A stretch of DNA of 64,000 nucleotides from Diphasiastrum complanatum (lineage: Eukaryota; Streptophyta; Lycopodiopsida; Lycopodiales; Lycopodiaceae): assembly GCA_029204225.1 (NCBI GenBank), contig CM055105.1, positions 14,471,221 through 14,535,220 of the forward strand, read 5' to 3'. Below are positions 1 to 10,642 of this stretch, piece after piece. The first letter of the stretch is position 1; each line of letters opens with the position of its first letter. The translations under genes and the position numbers were made by a program. The notes beneath the pieces were generated by a model. That model searched no databases and had not been told where the DNA came from. It was given only the letters and a program-made list of their open reading frames with translations.

Positions 1-4
1 ACTC

Positions 5-175
<171 letters not shown>

Positions 176-798
176 ATGATTTCAAAAGCAGATCTTATGT
201 CAATTAAAGTCCAGATAGTGATGAAGTGAAGACACATTTGACAGCCTATTTCTAAAGTGAGCGGATGGCAATCTCGTATTTTTAAGGACAATTGGTAGCC
301 TACAGAATCATTGTAGAAGTAATGCGCTTGTTGTGACAACACTGGAGATTTTGTCCTAAAAAAGCTCATTGGCTTATATGTGAAAGATACAATCGTTGGC
401 TTATATGTGAAAAATACAATCATTGAAAGTTCTTCTATTTCAATATATTACTAAATCATTGGAGGGGAAAAATTTGCCTGCAGTCAATGATGTAGAGGAT
501 ATGGCTTGAGAACCATTGGTTGATTTATGCATTTGAAGATGCCATGATAGTTAAAATAACAATGATCGACTTATACAATGCTTTCTTATTTCGACGGCAC
601 CACATGTGCTCAGTTCTAGAATAATCGGGCCGTCTTTCTTTTACGAGCCCTTTGAGTGCTTTTAAGCAACTTTATCTTTGTACTTACTTATCAGTTGAAT
701 ATACAATTTGAAGAGAGCAATTCTGGGTTCTTGTTGCACTTGACGTTGTGCTGTGGTGATTGATCCGGTCGGGTGTTTTCAATTGTGTTTTCTTAACT
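176..798. other. Non-coding; probably the 3' part of a copia LTR
   Basis: No coding potential is visible. Because it ends directly at a copia-type primer binding site, its right-hand part is inferred to be LTR sequence. I could not fix a TG start, and no second LTR copy is evident in the window. Confidence 0.4.
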
Positions 799-810
799 TG
801 GTATCAGAGC
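799..810 (+). promoter_or_regulatory. Primer binding site, initiator-Met tRNA (copia type)
   Basis: The sequence TGGTATCAGAGC matches the canonical plant Ty1/copia primer binding site complementary to the 3' end of initiator methionine tRNA. It points rightward, but the next retroelement coding region lies on the opposite strand. It is therefore an orphaned LTR/primer-site junction and not part of the 1.5-3.7 kb element. Confidence 0.75.
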
Positions 811-1541
811 CCTTGGTGGCTGGAATCACCGGACAAGAACAGAGAGCTACGAATTCACGACGGTTTGTTGGCTAGGAAGCACAAAACCGAGTCTGTGGAG
901 ATTCGTGGAACGGCCCAAAACTGTAAAAAGGACTCAGAGACAGGGAATTGTTGGTTGAATCAGAAAGCAAGCAAAGTTTGAAGCTGAAAAATTCTTCTGG
1001 AGGGTTGCTTGGCGTTTGTGATTGGTTTGAATCCAATCGAATACCGTTTGAAGAGCGGTTTGGAGCAGAAGATAACCTATAGTAGGGCGACCTCAGCCAG
1101 TTAGGAGCTGCAAAGGAAAGCTCAAGGAAAGCCTGAGAAAACAAACAAAGGTGACATTACCAAATTCAGGCACCTGGGCATCGCTTCCTGTCTGCTACAG
1201 ATAAGGAGGACATAAAAAGTAAGTGACATTGTTGGCGAAGAGATCGACACGTGAAGAAGAGAAACTACGCATGAGGAATAAACGGAAAGAGCTTAGAAGA
1301 AGTAAAAGCGGCGATGGAGCCTAAGAACGAGCGTTTTGTCCCTGATAGAATATAACGATTAGTGTGTTGAATATTTTTGATTGACGCTAAATGGATCATG
1401 TTTAGCCTTAATTCAGAATTAGCCTACGTGGCAGATGTCTTGCCATCTGGCCCTAGGGCCCCCCACGTCACCTTCAGGATCAGTTGATGACGATGGATGT
1501 GATAAGCTACCAGCCGTGGCCTGTCACTCTGGTTGTGAGGT
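811..1541. other. No gene seen
   Basis: This may be the 5' leader of the orphan copia element whose primer site is just upstream. I see no conserved ORF. Reading left from 1541 on the minus strand, the expected reverse transcriptase of the neighbouring pseudogene is absent. Confidence 0.4.
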
Positions 1542-3713
1542 TCAATCAAAGATCACATCTTTGCTAATGTGAATCTTGTTCATTACAGGATCAAAACATC
1601 TATAAGCTTTCGTTCTTTCATCATAATTGACGAAGATACACTTGATTGCTTTGGCATCAAGTTTCTTTCGCTCCTCCTTTGGCACATGTACATAGGCCTT
1701 ACATCCAATGACATGAAACTTGTCGATTTTTGGCTTTATTCTAGTAAATGCTTCTTCAGGAGTCATATTTGGAACCGCAAGTGTAGGGCTCCTGTTTTGC
1801 AAGAACGTTGTCGCACTGCACGCTTCCAAACAAAGTGAATCGGTCAAGCCCATTTGCTTCATCATGGAGCGTGCACTCTCCATAATAGTTCTATTTTTCC
1901 TTTCAGCTACACCATTACTATGCGGCGTGTGTGACTGTGTGAATTGTCTTTTAATGTCGTGTTCTTTGCAAAAGTATTCAAAATCATTAGATTTGTATTC
2001 AGCCCCTCTATCAGATCTTAGCACTTTGATGTGTGCATCTAGTTGGTTCTCTACCAAAGTTTTGAACTCCTTGAAGCGAGCAAAAGCATCAGATTTCTTT
2101 TTCAAGAAATAAATCCATGTCCTCCTAGAGTAATCATCTATGAAAGTCATAAAATAATATGCTTTCCCCAATGACATGGTCTTCATTGGGCCGCACAGGT
2201 CGCTGTGAATTAGTTCCAGCGGTTTCTTAGCTCTTGCAGCTCCACCTTTCTTGAAGGTCTCTCTGTGATGCTTTCCCATGATGCATCCTTCACATATTGC
2301 ATGATGATCATCCTGCAATGCCGGTAACCCTATTACCATCTTCAGCTTCGCCATCAATCTCAAGCTTCCATAGTTCAAATGACCAAGTCTGTTGTGCCAC
2401 AACTCGGATTGAGATGCTGTTGAGATAGCCAAACCATATTCACCTGGTTTTGCAGCATCCAATTTATAAAGGCCACAATTACTATCTCTATAACCCTTCG
2501 CCACCACTTTGTGTTTGTGGTTCGTATCCTTCATAAGGCATCCATCCTTGACAAATTCAACTTTAAGATGTTGATTTGCCATTACACCAACAGAAAGAAA
2601 ACTCTTTTTGAGTCCAGGAACATAAATTACATTAGGGATGTTTTTGATTTTGCCATCAGGAAATTGCACAGGTACATTGCCCACACCCTGTATCTGGCAT
2701 TCCTCTCCATTGGCTTGAGTGACCTTATCCCCATCATGGATTGGTGAGAATTTTTCAAACCAATCAAGTTTTCCAGTCATATGCCTTGTGGCGCCTGAGT
2801 CTATGAACCATCTGGCACCATCATCAACTTGGGATGCCAATGCCGATGAGAAAACACTTGTCTCGTCATCTTTACCATCATCTTCAGCAATGTTTCCTTG
2901 TTGAGTCACTTTTCCCACCTTTATGTCTGCTTTCTTCTTATAACACTCACGTGCCCAATGACCCAGCTTGTGGCAATAGTAACATTTTCCTTTCTTCTTC
3001 TTTTTCCCTTTTGATGACGACTCTCCTTTGTCATCATCATCCTTGGATTTATTAGGAATCTTTTTCCATCCTTTCTGCTTGCCTTTAGCAAGTAAGGCTT
3101 GATCCTCGTGTGGGGTTTGTCTTGACTTCACCACTTCGCGATGTTGCTCTTCTTGCAACATGATTCCGTGGAAGTCCTTAAAAGTAGGCAACCTCTCCCT
3201 TGAAGCAATGTCGCTCACAAACATCTGTAGCCCTTTCGAGACACCGTTCATTGTGGTATGTACCAATTCAATATCTCTGATTGGTTCTCCAATTGCCACA
3301 AGTTGATCTCTTAGGTCCTTTATCCTGGTGAAGAAGGATCCCACTGATTCACTTTCTTCCATCCTTACTGTGTTCAATCTCGACTTCAAGAACATGGCTC
3401 GAGCTGGATTGCAAGTTTGAAATTGCATTCTAAGAGCTTCCCAAGCTCCCCTAGCCATCGTGGCATCACTTATGTGAGTGATCACATGGTTTTTCACTGA
3501 AAGATTGATCAAGGATAATGCTCTCTACGCCTTTTTATCAAAGGCTCTTATGTCACCTAGAGTGGTATTTGGCCGGACTTCAATACCTGCCATGATTTCC
3601 CACAACTCTTTCTCCATCAAAATGCTCTTCATTTTGAATTTCCAGATGTTGTAGTTAGAAGCCTCATCAAGTTTGCTTGCATCGCCCAAAATTGCCTCAT
3701 TGATGTTTGCCAT
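1542..3713 (-). pseudogene. Ty1/copia gag-protease-integrase pseudogene, RT missing
   Basis: Retrotransposon polyprotein of the Tnt1/copia type. One frame runs through the region, interrupted by a TAG at 3525-3527. In order: a gag (UBN2-like) segment beginning MANINEAILGDAS; a CCHC zinc knuckle (CYYCHKLGHWAREC, about 2946-2987); the protease site DSGAT (about 2800); a GAG-pre-integrase segment (LWHNRLGH); and the integrase core. The core has its acidic residues in HSDLCG, RSDRGAEY and GVAERKNRT. The frame stops right after the post-integrase KDVIFD motif, which is followed by TGA, and no reverse transcriptase or RNase H follows. Family elements are usually about 1300 codons, so roughly the last 45 percent is lost. 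No LTRs could be assigned. Identification is firm and the copy is non-autonomous. Confidence 0.93.
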
Positions 3714-4690
3714 CTCCGAACTGCTTAAAACTTCACCTGTAGGCTATAAAGTGTATGCTAGAGCCAACCGTGATGTCAGAAATCGATAATAATGACCTGC
3801 AATTTTTAGCTTACCAGGCCACCCGCCGCCATTCTTTCGCCAAATTGAAAGCCAAACTGACGTCATTTTCCAAAATGCTTCACGTCACCAACTCCCAGCT
3901 TCCTGCCCAGTAGAATGGTGAAATCACTTCTGACGCACTTCGAACACTTTCTCCAAGGCAATCACTCTATTTTGGTGTACCGTACTTGCAGGTACAGTCA
4001 AGGTGCCCTTCGTTTGGAGGCTATAGCCTTTCGTTTGGCCAAAATAGGCTAAAGGAGGTGAAAATAAGGGCAATTTGGGTTTTTGAACTGTTTCTTCAGT
4101 GTGAAGAAACTTCACCTTTCAAAGACTTGGGATCCAACAATTTTTTCAGTTTGAAGATTTTTAATGAAGTTGCAATGCACTTTGCACTTCAGACCCCTTT
4201 AGACTTTTTCACTTCAATCCAATGGATCCTTTAGATCCAACGACCCACCTGTTGTGAAATAACCATCGTCGATCTGTATGAATCGAGATTGAATGGCTGT
4301 CAATGTTTTTGTGCGTTGATCAAAGGCCTTCAAAGCACTGAGCACTTCGGGCCGCTAGTTGACAATTAAGACTGAGCGCGCGAGAGTTCCCGCGACCTCT
4401 CCTCCTCCTCTCTCTCAGCGATGGAGTTCTTCTCTCTCCTTCACAGGCTATGGCAGCTCCACATGGATCGAACTGGCTGCCTTCCTTCTCCACGGCCAGT
4501 CGTGGCCTCCCTACCGCTGAATCGCGCTACCAGGGCACCCATTCACAGCCTCTCACAGCTTTGAAAATGACTTCCTACAAGGAGATATATCAGATTTTGT
4601 CCTTTGAAACCCTAGCAATTTTGAAGAGAAGAATATACACGTGAATCAGCAAATTACAAACAATGATAATAAAGAAATATGAATCAGAAT
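3714..4690. other. No gene seen
   Basis: This lies upstream of the minus-strand copia gag and could include its leader and 5' LTR, but I find no canonical primer site and no second LTR. The sequence has CT-rich patches near 4400 and no convincing coding frame. Confidence 0.4.
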
Positions 4691-4720
4691 GAAAGGAACT
4701 ACAAATGAACAAAATATTAC

Positions 4721-4825
4721 CTTTTCAATATCTACGTCCACTTGTAAATTATACCACTCAAAAAAGAACTTTGTATTGTACAGGATGAACCATGCACAAT
4801 TAAAATCGTCCCTTTGTTGTACACA
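4721..4825 (-). other. Candidate exon downstream of the H3-like pseudogene
   Basis: A 105-nt open block on the minus strand is preceded by a possible acceptor (TAG) and followed by a donor (AAAAG then GTAATA). It reads 35 codons, including WFILYNTKFFFEWYNL, rich in aromatic residues. Its phase matches the candidate exon at 4937-5040. Both lie on the same strand as, and downstream of, the histone-like ORF. I do not recognise the product. That the exons belong to one transcript is inference from phase and order. Confidence 0.35.
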
Positions 4826-4936
4826 CTACATATATTGAACAAAAATTAGTAATATTATGACAGAAAATTTATTTATGCTATGATGATAGATTTAACTAGA
4901 AACAATACATGCATATCAGAGATAAATTGAATATAC

Positions 4937-5040
4937 CTTGAGAGATTTAATGGTTATCTCTCCAATTGAGGTTGTCGTTGTCAGTATTTCCCAAACGACA
5001 TCATGAAGTAGAGAATCAAATTCTCTCTGTGTATTAGCAG
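4937..5040 (-). other. Candidate exon downstream of the H3-like pseudogene
   Basis: A 104-nt minus-strand block lies between an acceptor (CTCAG) and a donor (CTCAAG then GTATAT). It reads NTQREFDSLLHDVVWEIL and then a Thr-rich stretch ending KSLK. It ends in phase 0, which fits the next candidate exon. Low similarity to anything I know. The gap to the histone-like ORF (5041-5412) has stops in all frames and would have to be intronic. Confidence 0.35.
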
Positions 5041-5412
5041 CTGAGTTTACTTTTACACATTAAAAATTTGATGCTCCCTCCTTATTTATCTTTACAGAAA
5101 GAATGTTCAGGTTCCAATGCTGACTGCAACAATCAAAATAAAAATTAAAGCAATCCTTACTTATTAAAGCAATCCTTACTTACTAAAGCAATGCCGACTG
5201 CCACAATTCAAATTAAAACAACAAAAACAATCGAGCAATCCTTACTTATTCTCATATGGAATCAAATAAAATTTTGCCATTGAACTGCATTAAATAAAAT
5301 ATACAGCCCTCTTGAAATTGGCGTCTTTTGCTTTCACCGCTCCCATAAAAAATGGACTAACAACAAAAACTACACCATGAGATTCAGAACTAATACTGTG
5401 CTACAAAAAGTT

Positions 5413-6366
5413 TTATTCAGCTTCTACTATAACATTTGTAATCTCTGATGTTTTTTCTTTCAGCTCGGCACAAAATTTGGGACCTAATCTATAGCTTCTA
5501 TTTGAATTTGGAAGAAAGAAATCAAAATAATTGCCGAGAAGATCAATTTTATTAGCTAAGTAAGTCTCATATTGGTTATAATGCTCGGAATCAAAATAAA
5601 CCTACATAGGATCGTATGGAATTCTGACAAAAAGATTATGTACAAGAGCAGAAAGAGAAGTAGACACAATATTTACAGATTTCTTGGTTATTTTGTCGAG
5701 CTCCTCTTGGGTAATCTTCACTTTTGGTGAAGAAACCTTCTGAGGAGCTGGACGAATAACACGAGGAGGAGAGGGTGATTCTCGGTCTGAATCAGATTCT
5801 CCAACATCTGATTCAGAGCTCAGAAAAATACGGGGTCTCTTGCTAGGGATAACTCTAGGAGGAAGGGAAGTAGTTGGCCTTCGAGATCCAGCTTTCTTAG
5901 GGACAGGCTGCTTCATTTTCCTCCTAGAGGTAGTTGGCAAGTTTGTTCTATCCAGAGGCAAGTCTTTGGAGGTGCTGGCGTTATCCACATGCAGACTAGA
6001 ATAACAGTCCCGAAGTCTTTTGAGAATAACGAAATCTTTTGGCATGATGGTGACACGCTTACCATGCACGACCAAAAGACAGGAATAATAAAAAAACTAG
6101 GACAGAAAATCTTCAGCAGCACCCTATAAGCCCTGCATGGCTGTCACGACAAATCGAACATCTAGCCCAAGTGACAGTGTGACATTTCTAACAGATCGGC
6201 CGAAAGGAGCTCTAGGGATCAACAATTCAGTTGATCTCTGGAGTTTTTTTATCTCCCTCAACCAGATCTGCTTTCTGCCACATCTACGGCCAGTACCAGG
6301 GGGAACACGAGCATGGGATGGCTGTACAGAGGTTATGGCACGGGCAGCGGATTTCATCCTAGCCAT
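5413..6366 (-). pseudogene. Divergent histone H3-like pseudogene with long C-terminal extension
   Basis: The start is set at MARMKSAARAI, which mimics the H3 N-terminus (MARTKQTAR). A full histone fold follows: residues 36-50 LREIKKLQRSTELLI (alpha-N), PFGRSVRNV (alpha-1), DVRF, then LxGAAEDFL (alpha-2, expected LQEAAEAYL) and HGKRVTIMPKDF (loop 2/alpha-3). Canonical H3 ends near residue 135. Here a basic, Ser/Pro-rich tail continues (SKRPRIFLSSESD, SPSPPRVIRPAP) to residue 254 and then 62 more codons to a TAA at 5413-5415. Three in-frame stops (6124-6126, 6097-6099, 5602-5604) are all TAG. The frame is otherwise uninterrupted and histone-fold spacing is preserved. The LIPRAPF variant of alpha-1 is closer to CENH3 style than to canonical LIRKLPF, but the VTIMPKD end is canonical. 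Candidate identities are a decayed H3 variant, a decayed CENH3, or an H3 domain captured into a larger gene. The H3 homology is strong and the function is probably dead. Confidence 0.85.
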
Positions 6367-7689
6367 CATTCTCAAAATCAAAAAAAGTAAATTTGAAAAA
6401 AAAAAGTCTGTAAGTTGATTATCGAATCCAAGCGCAGGGAATGAAAACAAAAGAATTTGCGATAAGAAGACGCTTGAGATCGATACCAGAACTGAATATC
6501 GGTTTCGAACGCAAGATAGAAAGAGAATATCAAAAGAACCCTAAACCGCGTTCGAAAGCGATATTGAAAATACAGCGGTATCGGTCCCAAGCGTAGTGAT
6601 GGGACAAGGGAGATAGAAGAACGCGAACGGAGAAGAGAGCAGCATTATTGCGGTCAACTAGGATGATTTTGTATTCTAATCTTATGACACACGATGCTTC
6701 TCAGCATTGCTTTGAATTTCCTTACAACTAATGCATTGGTCTGTTTTCTTTCTGCCCCCAACCCAACGAGGGCTGTAGCCTGGTGTTGTTAATCACAAGC
6801 CAACTATGGCTTTGAGACGAAGTAAAACAAATAGTAAACATGGCAGAATAGCTTTGAAGTAATTAGAATGTGCATCACTTATGAAATTGCAAATAATTAT
6901 GCACATCCACTGTGGCTATTAAAGCTTTTTGATTTCAATTCGTGTTCAAGGAGGAGCTGATTGCACTTAAAACATTCTAGCCACTTATTCAAAAAAACTG
7001 AGCTTAAGTGCTCTCCACATAGTCTACTTTGTTTTAAAAAGGGTTATTGATCTGCTAGCAACATTAAGCTTTCAAAATAATGTTTTAAATATATGTGGTG
7101 ATGCGTTATTCTTCACTCTCTTATTTATTCCTTGAAGCACTTTATAACCTCCCTCTCTTATGTATTCCTTGAACCACTGTGGGTGATTCTTTCACTACCA
7201 GAACAAGAGTAGAAACTACTTCCACCTTTGCAGATCTGAAACCCTTCATCAAACGAGATCGTCTGAACTTACTTATCCACCTCGAAGAAGTGTTGTTTTC
7301 CTCTAGAGTGATGGACTGGTTGAGGTGGCTGATGACCTCTCCCAGTTGTCCATTTCAAGCACTTCCTGCCCACATGACTGCGAGCTTCGAGACAGAGCGA
7401 GAACATTTTTCCTATCACGAGCCCTTTCTGTTCTGTTGTTCAGGACAAGACTTGATTTTGAAGGAGCTCTTATCCCCACTTCGATCACAAGAAGTAGCAT
7501 TCAGATTCCAAGAGGTTGGATATTTTCAAGAACTGGAGACCCTCTGAACATTGGTGTGCCAAATTAACAAGGCTACAAGGAATTTATTGAAGTCACACAA
7601 CGTTCACAAAACAAAATAAATGCTATGAAATTTTGCATTGCTGTTTGTTGGGAATTTGTTGGGAAGCCAAAATGGAAGCTGTTGGAAAG
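6367..7689. other. No gene seen
   Basis: The region upstream of the H3-like ORF and on to the minisatellite holds several short ORFs without recognisable domains on either strand. The left part could contain the promoter of the histone-like gene. I see no clear TATA/CCAAT arrangement. Confidence 0.4.
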
Positions 7690-8530
7690 CCAAATACTCG
7701 AATTTTTTCAAGAGTCAAAATTTTCCAAAGACTCGATTTTTTCCAACGACTTGAATTTTCCAACGGATCAAATTTTTCCATAGACTCGAAATTTTCTAAA
7801 GACTCAAAATTTTCCAAAGACTCGATTTTTTCAACGGATCGAATTTTTTCGAACACTTGAATTTTTCCAAAAACTCAAATTTTTTCAAAGACTCGAATTT
7901 TTTAAAAGACTCAAAATTTTCAAAAGATTCAAAAATTTTCAAAGACTCGAATTTTTCCAAAGACTTGAATATTTTCAAAGAATCAAATTTTTCGAAAAGA
8001 TCAAATTTTCGAAATGATCGAATTTTTTCAAGGACTCGATTTTTTTAGAAGACTCAAATTTTTTTTTCAAAGACTCGAATTTTTTTGAAGACTCAAATTT
8101 TTCCGAAGACTCGAATTTTCCAACGGCTCGAAATATTTCAAAGACTCGAATTTTCCAGCGGATCAAATTTTTTCAAATACTCGAATTTTTTAAAGACTCC
8201 AATTTTTTCAAAGACTCAAATATTTCCGAAGACTCAAATTTTTTCGAACACTCGAATTTTTCCAAAGACTCGATTTTTTCAAAAGGATCGAATTTTTTCA
8301 AAGATTCAAAATTTTCAAAAGACTCGAAATTTTCCAAAGACTCGAAAATTTCCAAAGACTCAAATTTTTCCAAAGGATCGAATTTTGCCAAAGCCTCAAA
8401 TTTTTTCAAAAACTCGAATTTTCTAAAGACTCAAATTTTTTAAAAGACTCAAATTTTTCCAAAGACACGAAATTTTTCAAAGACTCGAACTTTGCTAAAG
8501 ATTCGAATTTTTCAAAAGAATCGAATTTCG
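7690..8530. repeat. Degenerate 17-19-bp minisatellite
   Basis: Dozens of imperfect head-to-tail units built on the word AATTTTTTCAAAGACTCG, with variants such as TTTCCAACGGATCG. The period drifts between about 16 and 20 bp. Both strands translate into repetitive Phe/Ser/Lys/Asp or Glu/Phe/Ser/Leu strings, so the apparent ORFs on both strands are artefacts of the repeat. Confidence 0.95.
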
Positions 8531-8720
8531 ATACCCAAAATCCAAAATCAGATTTTTTTTTTAATATAAGATCGACTCAAAAAATTTGTAACTTTTCGAT
8601 ATCCAAAATCAGAATTTTTCGATACCTAGAATTCGTACTTTTTCGAAACCCAAAATCAAAATTTTTTGATACCCAAAATTTCTAATTTTACGATTCTCAA
8701 AATCAGACTTTTTCGAGTCA
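8531..8720. repeat. Second short tandem repeat, TCGATACCCAAAATC type
   Basis: At least five imperfect copies of a unit with the core TTTTTCGATACCCAAAATCA follow directly on the minisatellite. They may derive from the same ancestral unit, since both alternate TTTTTCGA with an A-rich half. Confidence 0.8.
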
Positions 8721-9093
8721 TTGTATAATTTCTCAAGTCAGTGTATATTCTTTGACTCTTTGTATATTTTCGATACAGTGTAAATTTTGATACTGTGAGT
8801 TAGAAATTTGACCCGCTACACTCGCTCCAACTTCCACTGCCGATCCTCACGATTTTTGACAGTTTCAGGGCACTTCTGACCATTTTAGACCGCATTAGGA
8901 CCACATGAGAGCACTTGCGGCCATTTGAGACCGTAAAGAACCGCATAAGGTCTATTTGCGGCCATTTGACGACCATTTCAAGGCACTTTTGACCATTTGA
9001 GACCTGTCCATGACCCAGATCGCCGCCCGCCCGTTAATGATGGGCATACCCACTAGATCGTCGGCCTAGATCATCGGTTGTCCATTGCCCATC
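8721..9093. other. Non-coding, with dispersed repeats of a GGCCATTTGAGACC word
   Basis: Between about 8850 and 9005 the words GACCATTT, GCGGCCATTTGA and GACCGCAT/GACCGTAA recur five or more times without strict periodicity. No coding signal. Confidence 0.6.
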
Positions 9094-9868
9094 TGTGAAG
9101 ATTATTAAAATATTATCTTCCTATCTTGAGTTTGGGGTCATGTCCATGATGATTTCCACTAGATTTCATGTTGTACATATAAGGAGTGTGAATTGAGCAC
9201 ATATCCTTCTAGTGTAGCTCGGATTTGAGTTAGATAGTTCAATTATGATGACATGCAGATGTTTAGATAGCATGCAAAGTCTTACTGTATGTATGCAAGC
9301 CACATGCAATCAGTGCATGCAACATGCAAAGTAGTTTCTGTGATCTACACATGTTTAGGCAATTTTATGAGTTGACAGGCAGTACATGCAACATACATGC
9401 ATGCAGTTAATTTTATGAGTTGACATGCAGTACATGCAATATACATGCATGCAGTTACACATGTGATCTCTGGTAGGTGAATTAGTTCAGTTAAGTGGAC
9501 TTTCATGCAACTCCACTATAGGAATTCGAGTCTCTCTCATGTAGGGAATGCTGGGCATGTTTTACCATATTGTGAATATTGAGATTTTGGTGTTTTGGAC
9601 TCATTCTCTCTCTACCCGAGTTTTCTATGTATGATTTTCTCTCTCTACCCGAGAGCAACCTCTTTTTCCCATACTGAACACTTAGATTTATTTCTGACAT
9701 TCATTTCTCATAGTGAACAGTTAGATTTTTTCATCAGATGTATGTCATTGTGCTCTTGCCTTAGATTTTTCAAGCATACTATTTTTTGATCAATCTTGTG
9801 CAATCATAACACCTCAGTAAGATCCTGTAGGGTGTGTGGTGAAGTTCACATGTGCTAAAAACTTCACA
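9094..9868 (+). repeat. Copia 5' LTR (775 bp)
   Basis: Begins TGTGAAG and ends CTTCACA, a perfect 7-bp terminal inverted repeat with TG..CA ends, and abuts the primer binding site. It contains many GCATG-rich words (ATGCATGCAG, CATGCAACATGC) at 9240-9460. The distal 300 bp recurs at 27661-27964, and a diverged inverted copy lies at 14293-15212. Confidence 0.88.
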
Positions 9869-9880
9869 TGGTATCAAAGC
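9869..9880 (+). promoter_or_regulatory. Primer binding site, initiator-Met tRNA
   Basis: TGGTATCAAAGC directly follows the LTR end. It differs at one base from the consensus copia primer site TGGTATCAGAGC. Confidence 0.9.
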
Positions 9881-10642
9881 TTCATGCTTTGAAGAGGTGA
9901 GGGTGTATACATCAGATCATCAGTGTTTTTGCTTGCAGGAATTCGGATTTTGGAGAAGGATTCAAACTCACTGAGAAACAAGCAATCTGTGGATAATAAG
10001 TGGACCAAATCAAGGCTGATATGATCCAGCGAAGCTCTGTACGGACAGAGAGCTCACACGTGTGAAATCAACCCTCATTAATGAGTGCTACTTCTCAAGG
10101 AATGATCCAAATTTGATGTTCTATAGCTTGTTGGATAGGTATGGGAGAGTAGAATGTGTTGCTTTGGTTTCTAAATCAATTTGATTTGTTTTTAGATGAG
10201 TTCTAGGCAATCAAAGAGTTTGAGAGGGTACTCAACTCGTGGGATATGCCAAAGTGAGCACACATCTGTCTTTGTCACCATTTTCATCAATTTTCACTAT
10301 CAATCAAGTAGAATTGGATAGGAGTGAGTGTTATGAGGTCTTAGACTTTTCATTTCACACATATTACTGTATTTGAGTTGAAAGTAAGCTCCTAGAGAGT
10401 TTATCAGTACATTGAAACTCGTGGGAGACATAGACTTCTTGCTTGCATGTGCTTCTTCTTTTGTGACTGAAGCAAGATCCAAATTCAAGATAGATTGATC
10501 TTCTGTATTGAGAATTTGTTCTCACATCTGTTGCTAGATTTCATAGGGTGGATCAACATCTGTGTTAGATCCTAGATTGAGATAGCAAGAAACATCCTTT
10601 CAGCTCCATTTTTTATCATTACTAGAATTTCTCACCAAGAAG
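9881..10642 (+). other. Copia 5' leader
   Basis: Untranslated sequence between the primer site and the gag start. Its 3' part (from 10407) is the left end of the 1073-bp tandem duplication. Short ORFs here do not resemble known proteins. Confidence 0.75.

Noticed and set aside
5602-6126. Stop-codon reassignment or selenocysteine-like readthrough of TAG in the histone-like gene
   Set aside because: TAG also interrupts unrelated transposon genes here and TGA is equally frequent. Ordinary mutational decay explains it without a genetic-code change.
7623-8426. Repetitive Phe-Ser-Lys-Asp or Glu-Ser-Leu-Phe proteins
   Set aside because: Minisatellite translation, present on both strands with no non-repeat domain.
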